Shown piece by piece: positions 8,461-16,561 of a DNA stretch of 45,053 nucleotides. How positions within the stretch are numbered: position 1 is the stretch's first letter; each line of letters begins with the position of its first letter. The stretch spans positions 1 through 45,053 of the forward strand of contig CAZIPE010000008.1 in NCBI GenBank assembly GCA_964541305.1, read 5' to 3'. The translations under genes were made by a program, and so were the position numbers. The notes beneath the pieces are model-generated. The model had not been told where the DNA came from, searched no databases, and was given only the letters and a program-made list of their open reading frames with translations. Source of the stretch: CAZIPE01 sp964541305. GTDB taxonomy: Bacteria; Patescibacteriota; Saccharimonadia; Saccharimonadales; UBA7683.

Positions 8461-8518
8461 CTCCTCCTTACATTATTTCGCGTACCCCTAGAGTATCGAA
8501 GGGCTAATCTGTTGTCAA
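8461..8518 (-). promoter_or_regulatory. promoter and strong RBS of the 68-residue protein gene
   Basis: On the minus strand: -35 TTGACA (8518-8513), 17-nt spacer, -10 TACTCT (8495-8490), then GGAGGAG (8467-8461) 7 nt before the ATG at 8453. This is the best consensus promoter/RBS pair in the first half of the window. Confidence 0.8.
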
Positions 8519-8526
8519 CTGTTAAA

Positions 8527-9150
8527 TTAGTGCAGATTGTTTTTCAGGCGTCTCCTGATGACTAGCCTTACTGCTATAAACTCAACTAGCCTTCCAATCA
8601 GCCACAACCCGGTTACCACTGATAGAACCAAGGTTATTCCCGCTAAATCAGGCGTCCATCGTGGGCTAACAAAGCTGTAGATAAACAAATTTTTATCTGG
8701 AAGATTTATCTTTTTTGGCCCGACACCAGGGTTATTTTTTACTGCATATTCGGCTGCGCAGGCGGCAATACTGGTGAGTGGAATACCCTGTTGTTCGCAG
8801 GCACGAGCCGCCTCTTTATATATATCCCTGGTGTTGCTTTTGCTGGCTTCTTTGATAATCTTTTGAGCACGTCGATTATAAGTGTTAACAAGTTCTACCG
8901 GACGAATGGTGGTGGTATTCATGTGGTCAAAGATGTGCTCATTTAATGCTTCAATTGCCTCCGTGACGCCTTCGCCGTTTTTATCGGCCTGCACCACGGC
9001 TGTTCTTAGTTCCACCATCTTCAGATTATTACGACGCAGTAAATAAATGCTTGATAACGTAAGCAGAATAAAGGCAACAATAATATACCACGTTTTTATA
9101 TGTTTATGACGCCATGCTTTCACAAAACGCTGATTCTTCCACCCACTCAT
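8527..9150 (-). CDS. membrane protein of unknown function, two membrane segments
   Basis: A 207-residue protein with a basic N-terminus, membrane segment 1 (about 22-40), an extracytoplasmic helical domain (about 41-165) that includes two or three Cys (ACEQQG, AACAAEY), membrane segment 2 (about 170-190) and a basic C-terminus. It has no recognised family. A TACAAT -10 box (9163-9158) ends 7 nt before the ATG with no Shine-Dalgarno, so a leaderless transcript is likely. Divergent from murC. Confidence 0.75.
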   Translation of the reverse strand: MSGWKNQRFVKAWRHKHIKTWYIIVAFILLTLSSIYLLRRNNLKMVELRTAVVQADKNGEGVTEAIEALNEHIFDHMNTTTIRPVELVNTYNRRAQKIIKEASKSNTRDIYKEAARACEQQGIPLTSIAACAAEYAVKNNPGVGPKKINLPDKNLFIYSFVSPRWTPDLAGITLVLSVVTGLWLIGRLVEFIAVRLVIRRRLKNNLH

Positions 9151-9231
9151 TACTGTTATTGTACCAGATAATATCGGCTTAACGACATCATTGAATTGCT
9201 AAATACAGGGTGATGCAAGATAATTGAAGCT

Positions 9232-10503
9232 ATGCATATCTACTTTTCTGGCATCGGAGGTGTTGGCATTGGGCCACTTGCTTTGCTTGCGCTTGATGCA
9301 GGGTATACGGTAAGTGGATCCGACCTAGCAGAATCTGACATGATCACGCTTGTAGCAGATCGCGGTGCAAACATACACATCGGGCAAGAACTTGAAGACA
9401 TTTCTAAGGTTCACTCAACTACACCAATTGACTGGTTTGTGTACAGCGCAGCCTTGAAAGATGATCATACTGAACTCACGTTTGCTCGAAATCAGAACAT
9501 TAGACTTTCAAAACGGGCGGAATTCTTGAATACCCTTTTGAAAGATTTAGATCTTAAGTTAGTAGCGGTTTCTGGGACACATGGTAAAACCACCACTACC
9601 GGAATGTTAGTATGGCTTTTTAAACAACTCGGAAAACCAATTAGCTACTCGGTCGGCACAACACTCAACTTTGGTCCGCCAGCTCAGTACGTAAAAGGTT
9701 CAATATATTTTGTGTATGAATGTGATGAGTTTGATCGAAACTTTCTTGAATTTCACCCAGAACTCAGCATTATTACTGCCCTCGACTATGATCACCCTGA
9801 TACCTACCCGACCGAACAGGAGTATATTGAGGCATTTAGGACATTCTGCCAACAAAGTGAACTCACAATTACGTGGGATACCTTGGTTGAAAAAATCGGT
9901 GGTGATGCTCACTTCTTTGCGCTTGCTGAGGATCAGTTGTTCGATCACGTAAAATTGCCTGGGCTACATAATCGACGCAATGCCTGGTTAGCCTGCACGG
10001 CCATGAATCGATTAGGCATCGTGGCAAATGATCTAAAAGATTGGGAAAAATTATTGAAACTAGTAAGTGACTTTCCCGGCACCTCACGACGTTTTGAAAA
10101 ACTAGCTGAGAACATTTACACAGATTACGCGCATCATCCAGTTGAAATTACCGCAACTATTGCGGCAGCCAAAGAATTGAAGAAAAATGTCGTGGTTGTC
10201 TATCAGCCACACCAAAACATTCGCCAGCACGAACTTCAGAAAGAAAACGCTTACGCCCACTGTTTTAATGGAATAACCAAGCTCTACTGGCTGCCCACTT
10301 ATCTCAGTCGAGAGGATAAGAACATACCTGTTTTATCTGCTAAACAACTTTCTTCTCAAGTTGCTGGTATCGAGGTAGAGGTAGCAGAGATGAACTCTGA
10401 CCTCGCAGAGAAAATTGCGCACCATCAAAAATCGGGTGATGTGGTTATCGCCATGTCAGCGGGCGACCTTGATAGCTGGCTCCGAAAGCTAAGCAGCAAA
10501 TAA
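9232..10503 (+). CDS. murC: UDP-N-acetylmuramate--L-alanine ligase
   Basis: Cytoplasmic Mur ligase that adds L-Ala to UDP-MurNAc in peptidoglycan synthesis. The 423-residue protein shows the Rossmann motif GIGGVG (7-12), SGSD, the ATP-binding P-loop GTHGKTTTTG (115-124), the conserved ECDEFDRNF, the LPGLHNRRNA motif and the C-terminal DYAHHP motif. It is slightly shorter than typical MurC (about 450-490). The related recycling enzyme Mpl is an alternative, but CPR usually carry MurC in this form. Its 3' end overlaps the convergent trmB by 15 bp. Confidence 0.9.
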   Translation: MHIYFSGIGGVGIGPLALLALDAGYTVSGSDLAESDMITLVADRGANIHIGQELEDISKVHSTTPIDWFVYSAALKDDHTELTFARNQNIRLSKRAEFLNTLLKDLDLKLVAVSGTHGKTTTTGMLVWLFKQLGKPISYSVGTTLNFGPPAQYVKGSIYFVYECDEFDRNFLEFHPELSIITALDYDHPDTYPTEQEYIEAFRTFCQQSELTITWDTLVEKIGGDAHFFALAEDQLFDHVKLPGLHNRRNAWLACTAMNRLGIVANDLKDWEKLLKLVSDFPGTSRRFEKLAENIYTDYAHHPVEITATIAAAKELKKNVVVVYQPHQNIRQHELQKENAYAHCFNGITKLYWLPTYLSREDKNIPVLSAKQLSSQVAGIEVEVAEMNSDLAEKIAHHQKSGDVVIAMSAGDLDSWLRKLSSK

Positions 10504-11187
10504 CGATACAAGATTTATCGGAATCCCCCGTGCGCTGAATCGATTTTCATACGACGTCATAATTTTATAATCCTCTGGAAGTGATGACTCGTGTAGATCA
10601 AAGGAGAGCTCTTGAATACGCCACTTTTCTCGAACGAACTGCTCGAGACTCCATAAAAATAATTCGCGGTTGTCTGTCTTGAACTTGAGTTCACCGTTCA
10701 CTCCAAGTATATTGCGATACTGTCGCAAGTATGAGGTGTGAGTTAATCTGTGCTTAGCTGAGCGCTTCCTGGGGTACGGATCGGGAAATGTAAGCCAGAT
10801 TGTCTCCACAGATATATCTTTGAAAAACTGTTCCACCTCACTTAGATGCATGCGCAAAAAAGCCACGTTATGCACCGCCTCTTCTTGAGCTTTCTTTGCC
10901 CCGGTATACAGCCTGTCCGATTTTACATCTATAGCTATAAAGTTTTTTTCAGGATGTCTTTGCGCCATTTCAACCGAAAATAGTCCTGTCCCAGCAGCAA
11001 TTTCTAACACCAGCGGTTTTATTTGCAATGTGTCACCCTGCAAATAGGCATTGAGTTTTGTTCTGGTAGCCATAGTGGGTTTCTTGTCGTTGTAAGAAAA
11101 ACAATTTGGCCACGCATCAAAGTGTGCGAACTTATACAGCTTTCTCTTTCGGGTAAGCATTAAGCCATTGCGGGGTAATTCAATCAC
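10489..11187 (-). CDS. trmB: tRNA (guanine-N7-)-methyltransferase
   Basis: Methylates G46 in the tRNA variable loop using SAM. Motif I LEIAAGTGLF (about 61-70), the acidic AIDVKSDR strand, and the TrmB-specific FPDPYPRKRSAKHRL (about 134-148) are all visible; 232 residues is a normal length. It starts with GTG at 11187, whose G is also the last base of the TAG of the upstream MazG-like gene (TAGTG), so translation is probably coupled. The convergent end overlaps murC. Confidence 0.93.
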   Translation of the reverse strand: MIELPRNGLMLTRKRKLYKFAHFDAWPNCFSYNDKKPTMATRTKLNAYLQGDTLQIKPLVLEIAAGTGLFSVEMAQRHPEKNFIAIDVKSDRLYTGAKKAQEEAVHNVAFLRMHLSEVEQFFKDISVETIWLTFPDPYPRKRSAKHRLTHTSYLRQYRNILGVNGELKFKTDNRELFLWSLEQFVREKWRIQELSFDLHESSLPEDYKIMTSYENRFSARGIPINLVSLFAA

Positions 11188-11519
11188 TAACGGTTATCCC
11201 CTTGGCCTTTTTGCACATTTCGTTTTTTTCGATCGGCTAATTTTTTGAGATTTTCTTGCATAATATCGTCGAAATTAAGATCGAGACTGCTCGCTAAAAC
11301 TGCAATATACCAGACCACATCGGCCAATTCTTTACCCAATTCTTTTAGGTCCTCGGGTGTGATAATACCCTCTTTATAGGCAACTATTTTCTTCCATTTT
11401 TCTAACACCTCACCAGCTTCACCAGAAACGCCCATAGCCATGATTGTCTTGTACATCAGTGGGTCAGGATGAGGTAGTGCGGTTGAAAGTGCCTTCTTTT
11501 GATACTCGTTAAATGTCAT
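11187..11519 (-). CDS. MazG-like nucleotide pyrophosphohydrolase
   Basis: A 110-residue all-alpha NTP pyrophosphatase-fold protein. It shows the metal-binding pattern GEAGEVLEKWKK (about 32-43) and KELADVVWYIAVLA (about 67-80), equivalent to the ExxE...ExxD motifs of MazG/iMazG. Proteins of this group hydrolyse non-canonical or excess NTPs. It is followed directly by trmB (1-bp overlap) and preceded by the Sua5-like gene at 9 bp, forming a tRNA-modification/housekeeping operon. Substrate not predictable. Confidence 0.87.
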   Translation of the reverse strand: MTFNEYQKKALSTALPHPDPLMYKTIMAMGVSGEAGEVLEKWKKIVAYKEGIITPEDLKELGKELADVVWYIAVLASSLDLNFDDIMQENLKKLADRKKRNVQKGQGDNR

Positions 11520-11527
11520 ATCGCTCC

Positions 11528-12082
11528 TTATCTTATTGTTTTAACTGAACCGTCTGATTGAATTTGAATAATCTTCGAGGCTTTACGATGACTCAAATTA
11601 CCGCCATCAACGTAGAAATCAACACTTTCTCGAAACATACCGAGCGCTTCTTCTAGCACCGTAGCAGGTGATTTACCAGGATGGTTGGCGCTTGTTGTAG
11701 CAATTGGTCCCGTCTGAAGGAGTACGTGTTGAAGCTGTTGGCTCCCAGGTATTCGAAACGGCAATGAAGCAAAACCACGATGCGCATAGCTTAATTTCTC
11801 ACCCACATTCAATATGACTGAAGTCGGACCCGGCCAATATACCTGTGCTCTTAGTAATTCTTCAGCATCGGTGTAGTCATCGATTTGATCTGCGCTACCT
11901 ATTAGAATCGTGCCTACAGGTTGATGTGGGGGTCGTCCCTTAATGGTATACATCCTCTCTACCGCCTGTTCATTAAAAAGAGGTGTTACAATACCATACA
12001 CCGTATCAGTCGGTACTATGCCAACTGCACCATCTTTGAGCAATTGGACTACTTCAGCGGTAAAGGAATTGAAAATTTTCAC
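11528..12082 (-). CDS. tsaC: Sua5/YciO/YrdC family, threonylcarbamoyl-AMP synthase
   Basis: A 184-residue protein with the YrdC fold: PTDTVYGIV (24-32), the KGRPPHQPVG nucleotide-binding motif (about 48-57), PGPTSVIL, RIPGS and TSANHPGKSP. TsaC makes threonylcarbamoyl-AMP for the t6A37 modification of ANN-decoding tRNAs. It lacks the C-terminal domain of full Sua5. Start is GTG at 12082; a TACTAT -10 box (12094-12089) ends 6 nt upstream, and no Shine-Dalgarno is present, so the mRNA is probably leaderless. The gene leads an operon with the MazG-like gene and trmB. Confidence 0.9.
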   Translation of the reverse strand: MKIFNSFTAEVVQLLKDGAVGIVPTDTVYGIVTPLFNEQAVERMYTIKGRPPHQPVGTILIGSADQIDDYTDAEELLRAQVYWPGPTSVILNVGEKLSYAHRGFASLPFRIPGSQQLQHVLLQTGPIATTSANHPGKSPATVLEEALGMFRESVDFYVDGGNLSHRKASKIIQIQSDGSVKTIR

Positions 12083-12144
12083 CTTTTGATAGTACCAGAT
12101 AAGCGAGTGTTACCAAGCGTAAGTATTTTGTTATACTTGTTGAT

Positions 12145-13029
12145 ATGATAACCTCATTGTTCGCTTCGACAGTTTCCGACAAGATCAGTTCTGCCCTTGG
12201 TGCCCACGGTGTAGAGATACTGCTCACAATTGTGGCAGCAATTTTACTAAGACACTTTGGCATGATGGTTATTCGCCGAATTGTCAGACATAGTATTGAT
12301 TCATCCGAACATCTTGAGAGCAAACGAGATCGAAAGTTACGGTCAGATACCATAATTGGCATAATTGACTCTGTCTTCAAGTTTGTCATTTGGATTATGA
12401 TCGTCGTGACCATCGGTATTGAACTTGGACTGGCTAAATATTTACAATTACTTCTGGGTAGTGCGGTTGCCATTAGTTTACTGGTTGGCTTTGGTATTCA
12501 AACTTTTATTAAAGACCTTGTGAGTGGCTTCTTTATTGTGGCAGAAAATCAATACCGCGTAGGTGATGTAGTTTCGCTGACTACAACTGTTGGTGGTGAT
12601 GTTGAAGGGTTGGTTACTCGCATAACACTTCGAACAACTATTCTACGTGATAATGATGGGGCAATTCATGTTGTTCCAAACGGCAACATCGCTCGCTGTG
12701 CAAACCGAACACTTGATTACGCAAAAGTTAATATTGAACTTAGCTTACCCCTTGATTGTGACTTCTCGGCATTAGAGACTGCAGTTAACAAACTTGGTAT
12801 AGGCATGCAAAAAGACGAAAAGTGGCGTAAAAAACTCGTACAGGCTCCGTATTATCACGGGGTGCAATCACTTACGAGTGAAGAGGCGGTAGTTGAAATT
12901 CGCACTAAAACCATTCCCGCAGCTCAATGGAAAGTAAGTAGTGAATTACGAAAACAGCTCGCAGAACTTTTGCACGCAAATACATTTTTTGCTGGTAAGA
13001 AAAAATCTTCAAAAAAGATTACCAGCTAA
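12145..13029 (+). CDS. MscS-family mechanosensitive channel
   Basis: A 294-residue inner-membrane channel. Three N-terminal membrane segments (about 22-42, 70-92, 97-118) precede the pore-lining helix rich in Gly/Ala (SAVAISLLVGFGIQTFIKDLVSGFF), then the MscS beta domain with VGD(V) and the VVPNG motif, and a C-terminal alpha/beta domain ending in a Lys/Ser tail. These channels open on hypo-osmotic shock. A TATACT box (12132-12137) ends 7 nt before the ATG without Shine-Dalgarno, another leaderless candidate. The end overlaps a convergent gene by 4 bp. Confidence 0.92.
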   Translation: MITSLFASTVSDKISSALGAHGVEILLTIVAAILLRHFGMMVIRRIVRHSIDSSEHLESKRDRKLRSDTIIGIIDSVFKFVIWIMIVVTIGIELGLAKYLQLLLGSAVAISLLVGFGIQTFIKDLVSGFFIVAENQYRVGDVVSLTTTVGGDVEGLVTRITLRTTILRDNDGAIHVVPNGNIARCANRTLDYAKVNIELSLPLDCDFSALETAVNKLGIGMQKDEKWRKKLVQAPYYHGVQSLTSEEAVVEIRTKTIPAAQWKVSSELRKQLAELLHANTFFAGKKKSSKKITS

Positions 13030-13418
13030 AATATTGGGGCAATGTCTGTATCGAGCTGCAATGCTTGATCGGTCACTTCTTTCTCGCCGAATGAATTAAT
13101 GCTCTCTATTGTTATGAGTTCTTTGTTTAAAAAATCAATCTTTTGTTTAATTGACGGTGCGTCAACCATACTGGTTGTGTCACTCAGCTCATTTTGCCCA
13201 GCTGTAAGTGCCGGATTACTACTTTTGACATCTGGACGCGCAAGATCGTATTTGTATTGTGGATTATTAAGATACAGCAGGTAAGAAACCAGGACTATGA
13301 CGCAGGATACGACTATTACAATCAGCAAGCCGGTAATAAGCCCAAATTGGGGGATAAGATCTTTTTTTGCGGGATGCCCATCACTATCGTGTGATGCGGT
13401 CGTAGCTAATTCGCTCAT
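13026..13418 (-). CDS. small membrane-anchored hypothetical protein
   Basis: Not recognised. A 130-residue protein with a short cytoplasmic N-terminus (1-24), one membrane segment (about 25-49) and an extracytoplasmic tail with a weak coiled-coil tendency. Its ATG overlaps the stop of the upstream 183-residue gene in an ATGA arrangement, so the two are made together and may form a complex. Confidence 0.7.
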   Translation of the reverse strand: MSELATTASHDSDGHPAKKDLIPQFGLITGLLIVIVVSCVIVLVSYLLYLNNPQYKYDLARPDVKSSNPALTAGQNELSDTTSMVDAPSIKQKIDFLNKELITIESINSFGEKEVTDQALQLDTDIAPIF

Positions 13419-13966
13419 TGTCGCAATCCTCCTGATGCACTTGTTTTCAGAAAATTGTCGTACGTGTCTTCAAGCTGGTTGCTTATGTGTGTTGTAAGGA
13501 ATGTTCTAATTGCAACGGTTTGCTGTTCAACTTTTTTTCTCTCACGTCGCATGACAGCCAACAGTTCGCTAAATTTTTGGGGATTTTTGGTGCAGTCACG
13601 AAGCTGAGCAAGAGTATCTCTTGAGGAATCGTATTTCTCGTAACTTATTTTTAGTTGGCTAATATTTTGCTGAAAGACTGTCATATGCTCACGCATTTGC
13701 TTAGCAGAATATTGTTCGTTGTGTTCCAGACGAAGTGCAAGCGTATTTAGCTCCTGGTACACGTATTCATATGCTCGAACTCGATCAACACGTGCATGTA
13801 GGTCTTTATCGCGTAGGTCTTTATTAAGATAAGCTTGGGTGTTCTCGCAGCGTGCTACAACTACCGATTCACTTAGTTGTTGGCTACGTGCATCATTGAC
13901 GCGAACAACTAGGCCAACCAAAAAGAGTAGTACTGAACTCGATACAATTATGAGTGTCCTATTCAC
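13415..13966 (-). CDS. hypothetical extracytoplasmic coiled-coil protein
   Basis: Not recognised. A 183-residue protein with an N-terminal membrane anchor or uncleaved signal (about 4-22) followed by a long helical, Gln/Arg/Glu-rich region with two Cys (VARCENT, LRDCTKN). A GTG at 13966 serves as start. It is translationally coupled (ATGA) to the 130-residue membrane protein. Confidence 0.7.
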   Translation of the reverse strand: MNRTLIIVSSSVLLFLVGLVVRVNDARSQQLSESVVVARCENTQAYLNKDLRDKDLHARVDRVRAYEYVYQELNTLALRLEHNEQYSAKQMREHMTVFQQNISQLKISYEKYDSSRDTLAQLRDCTKNPQKFSELLAVMRRERKKVEQQTVAIRTFLTTHISNQLEDTYDNFLKTSASGGLRQ

Positions 13967-13982
13967 ATCGTTAAGTATATCA

Positions 13983-14795
13983 TCAGCTAATCAGATATCT
14001 TCCAGATTTCTTGTTGATCAACCCCTCGCTTTTAAGTGAATCAAGTACGCTATCAAGTCTATCGTCAGAAAACTCTTGCATTAAATTTTTGTGAGTTGCT
14101 GGAGCCACAATAAGTCTTTTTAGTACGTTGGAGCGTAGTTGCCGATTTGAGCCTTCAAATTTTGACTGAACTCTATGGTGCTTGCTCCGCCTACTGGGGT
14201 TGGGTGTTATATTTTTCAGATGACTTCCGTAATCCATGAGCGCCCAGTACCATTGCCGTGGATTATCTCGATCCATAGTATGTTCTAGCAACTCCAGAAT
14301 TTCACTATCAGGAACTTGAGTTCGACCATGAAAAAAATGATGTAGATAGACGCTTCTGACGTTTGTCTCAATAAATATCTCGGGTTTATTGTAGGCATAC
14401 ACCCTAATTGCCGAAGCAGTGTTTGGACCAATACCTTTTTGTAATTCGAGTAGACTTTTATCCCACTCACCAGGAATGTCCACTAAGTTTTTTACTGCTT
14501 GATGTAAATACATCGCCCGTCGGTTATAGCCAAGACCCTGCCAGGGTTTCAGAACATCAGACATCGAGCTAGTGGCCAGTGATTGCATGGTAGGAAATCT
14601 ATCAATAAACGAATTGTAATAAGGAATTACTCTCTGTACCTGTGTCTGCTGTAGCATCAGCTCGCTCATTAAAATATAGTAGGGGTTCAGTGTATCTTTT
14701 TCGCTTGGTGATAGTGCGGGTGTTCGCCACGGTAGGTCTCGTTGATGAACGGCATAATGAGCAGTAATTATCTTTTGGAACTCGGTAACATTCAT
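13983..14795 (-). CDS. MutY-like A/G-specific adenine DNA glycosylase lacking the Fe-S cluster
   Basis: HhH-GPD superfamily, 270 residues. The MutY-type catalytic Glu is present in SELMLQQTQ (E45); QGLGYNRRA (86-94) and the helix-hairpin-helix GIGPNTASAI (121-130) match MutY. The catalytic Asp position carries Glu (FIETNVRSV, E143), and the four Cys of the [4Fe-4S] loop are absent: after ALMDYGS comes a basic stretch with no Cys. The C-terminal 60 residues look like a small winged-helix rather than the MutT-like 8-oxoG reader. The likely role is removing A opposite damaged G, but the altered site makes specificity uncertain. Confidence 0.82.
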   Translation of the reverse strand: MNVTEFQKIITAHYAVHQRDLPWRTPALSPSEKDTLNPYYILMSELMLQQTQVQRVIPYYNSFIDRFPTMQSLATSSMSDVLKPWQGLGYNRRAMYLHQAVKNLVDIPGEWDKSLLELQKGIGPNTASAIRVYAYNKPEIFIETNVRSVYLHHFFHGRTQVPDSEILELLEHTMDRDNPRQWYWALMDYGSHLKNITPNPSRRSKHHRVQSKFEGSNRQLRSNVLKRLIVAPATHKNLMQEFSDDRLDSVLDSLKSEGLINKKSGRYLIS

Positions 14796-14809
14796 TTTGT
14801 ATCAGTATA

Positions 14810-16519
14810 CTAAAGTGAGCCGTAATTGTACTGTCCCACGTTCGAAACATCGACTACCTTTACATATTTACCGGTTGGTACATCTATGACGTAATCTGCA
14901 GTCTCTTCATTTGTAACAATTCGCCCCACAATCAAGCGATTACTCACCCAGCGGACAGGCGAGGTAAGGCCAGCAATCTTTACAACAACCTTCTCTGAAT
15001 TATCTTTGACCGAGCGTACGATGAGCGCACCCTTGCCATCACGTTTGTCGGTGTAGGCAACCTGTTGGGAATTCTGACTCTGTGCAAACACCTTTGCCTC
15101 GCCTGGCTGCCCGTCGATAGACGTAGTGACCCCAGTAAACGAATTGATTTCATGGCTTGCGCCGGTGAGCGTTTCGAGCTGTAATATGCCGTACTGCGTG
15201 TGTGTGCCGTAACTTGGTTGTTTGTCTTTCAAATACGTTCTTTGTACATTATTTGAAAGATCAATACTTGTCAGACTTGCATTCTTGAGTGTTCGATAGC
15301 CATCGGCTGGCATGAAAAACACTGATGTGCCAACGGTTGATGCAATAGGAAAGTAATTTGCTTGAGCAATCTGATTCAAACTGCTGTTCAGTACGTTATA
15401 CTGCATAATTTTCGTGAAGTTTTTGTCGTCATATTTGAGCGCTGGATCTGTTTTACGGTATATAATGCTGTCATTTATCCAGCCAATCACTTGAATATCG
15501 CTCCCCTCGTCAATCTTCTTGAGCGCTGCTGCTTGCAAATCGACTGCATAAATACCGGCCACCACACGTTCATTTTGATTTTTAACTTCTCTGGTTGCAA
15601 TGAGTAAAGCCTGCTTATTCCCCTTGTGAATAGTGAACTGAAGGAAGTTTTTGTCTTCTTTCCCTGTCGCATCTATAATTTTCTTTTGCGAAGAACCATC
15701 AATGTTGCTTGAGAAGATATCAAACTGACCACTTCGTTTACTTATAAAATAGTTCTTGGCATCAGAGACAAGAGTGAGCTCCCGATTTGTCACACTCGGA
15801 TCCACCATCACTTTTCGAGCTATATAACCCTTGGCTTCAACTTTAATTTCAATCTTTTCCTCAGACGGTGGCACAATCAGTGTTGCCTGGCCTTTTTTAT
15901 CAGATGTAGCAGAACTTTTTTGATACGAAATTGTAGCTTTTGCAATCGGTTCGCTTGTAAGCCAGTCTTTGATGCTGGCAGTCATCTTTATTCCCACTGC
16001 CTCGAGCCGAACAGTTTGATTCTTTTTACCAGGAGCCACTATAATATTCTGAGCAAAACGCGAATACCCTTGCTTCTGTAGCAGAATCGAATGTTCACCA
16101 AGTCTAATATTACTGAGACTAAATTCACCGTTCGAATCGGTGGACCCAACCACGGCATCGTCAAGATATACACTTACCTCGGTGATTGGTGTGCTAGAGT
16201 CTTTGTCCTGAACCGCAAGACTCAGTGTCCCACGAAGCCCGAGCGCGTTCAATATGGGCCATCTTGTTGTTGGCACCACAAATAGTACTGCAATAAGAGC
16301 GAATAGCGCACCAAGTGATGCAAGGATCTTCCGGCGTGTTATTCTTTTTTTTTCTTCAGGTGTTCGCAGTAACTTAGCCCGTTTTTTTGCAGATTTTTTG
16401 TCAAGCACTTTTTCTTTATCGGATGCCTCGAGATCCTCGTCAGAAATATGAACATCGTCCAACTGATCTGGTTCGGTTATTGCTTCGTCTTGTGTTGTCT
16501 GTTGTAATTCTTTTTTCAT
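14810..16519 (-). CDS. membrane-anchored protein with PEGA/carboxypeptidase-regulatory-like domains and TolB-like repeats
   Basis: A 569-residue surface protein. A charged cytoplasmic N-terminus (1-62, Asp/Glu then Lys/Arg) is followed by a membrane segment (about 65-84) and two beta-sandwich repeats (about 95-255) of the PEGA/CarboxypepD-reg type, with patterns such as DSNGEFSLSNIRLGEH and KKGQATLIVPP. A C-terminal region (about 256-569) of repeating blades contains SNIDGSSQKKI- and TDKRDGKGALI-like motifs recalling a TolB-type propeller. It probably binds a polymer or partner outside the cell. Next to the YkuD transpeptidase gene on the same strand (42 bp apart), supporting an envelope role. 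Confidence 0.75.
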   Translation of the reverse strand: MKKELQQTTQDEAITEPDQLDDVHISDEDLEASDKEKVLDKKSAKKRAKLLRTPEEKKRITRRKILASLGALFALIAVLFVVPTTRWPILNALGLRGTLSLAVQDKDSSTPITEVSVYLDDAVVGSTDSNGEFSLSNIRLGEHSILLQKQGYSRFAQNIIVAPGKKNQTVRLEAVGIKMTASIKDWLTSEPIAKATISYQKSSATSDKKGQATLIVPPSEEKIEIKVEAKGYIARKVMVDPSVTNRELTLVSDAKNYFISKRSGQFDIFSSNIDGSSQKKIIDATGKEDKNFLQFTIHKGNKQALLIATREVKNQNERVVAGIYAVDLQAAALKKIDEGSDIQVIGWINDSIIYRKTDPALKYDDKNFTKIMQYNVLNSSLNQIAQANYFPIASTVGTSVFFMPADGYRTLKNASLTSIDLSNNVQRTYLKDKQPSYGTHTQYGILQLETLTGASHEINSFTGVTTSIDGQPGEAKVFAQSQNSQQVAYTDKRDGKGALIVRSVKDNSEKVVVKIAGLTSPVRWVSNRLIVGRIVTNEETADYVIDVPTGKYVKVVDVSNVGQYNYGSL

Positions 16520-16561
16520 AACCCACCGTTACTGCATTTACTTAAACTATAACCTATTTTT

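Noticed and set aside
9232..10503. Mpl (murein peptide ligase) instead of MurC
   Set aside because: Motifs fit both, but a genome this reduced would need MurC, and no second copy is seen here; kept as murC with lower certainty.
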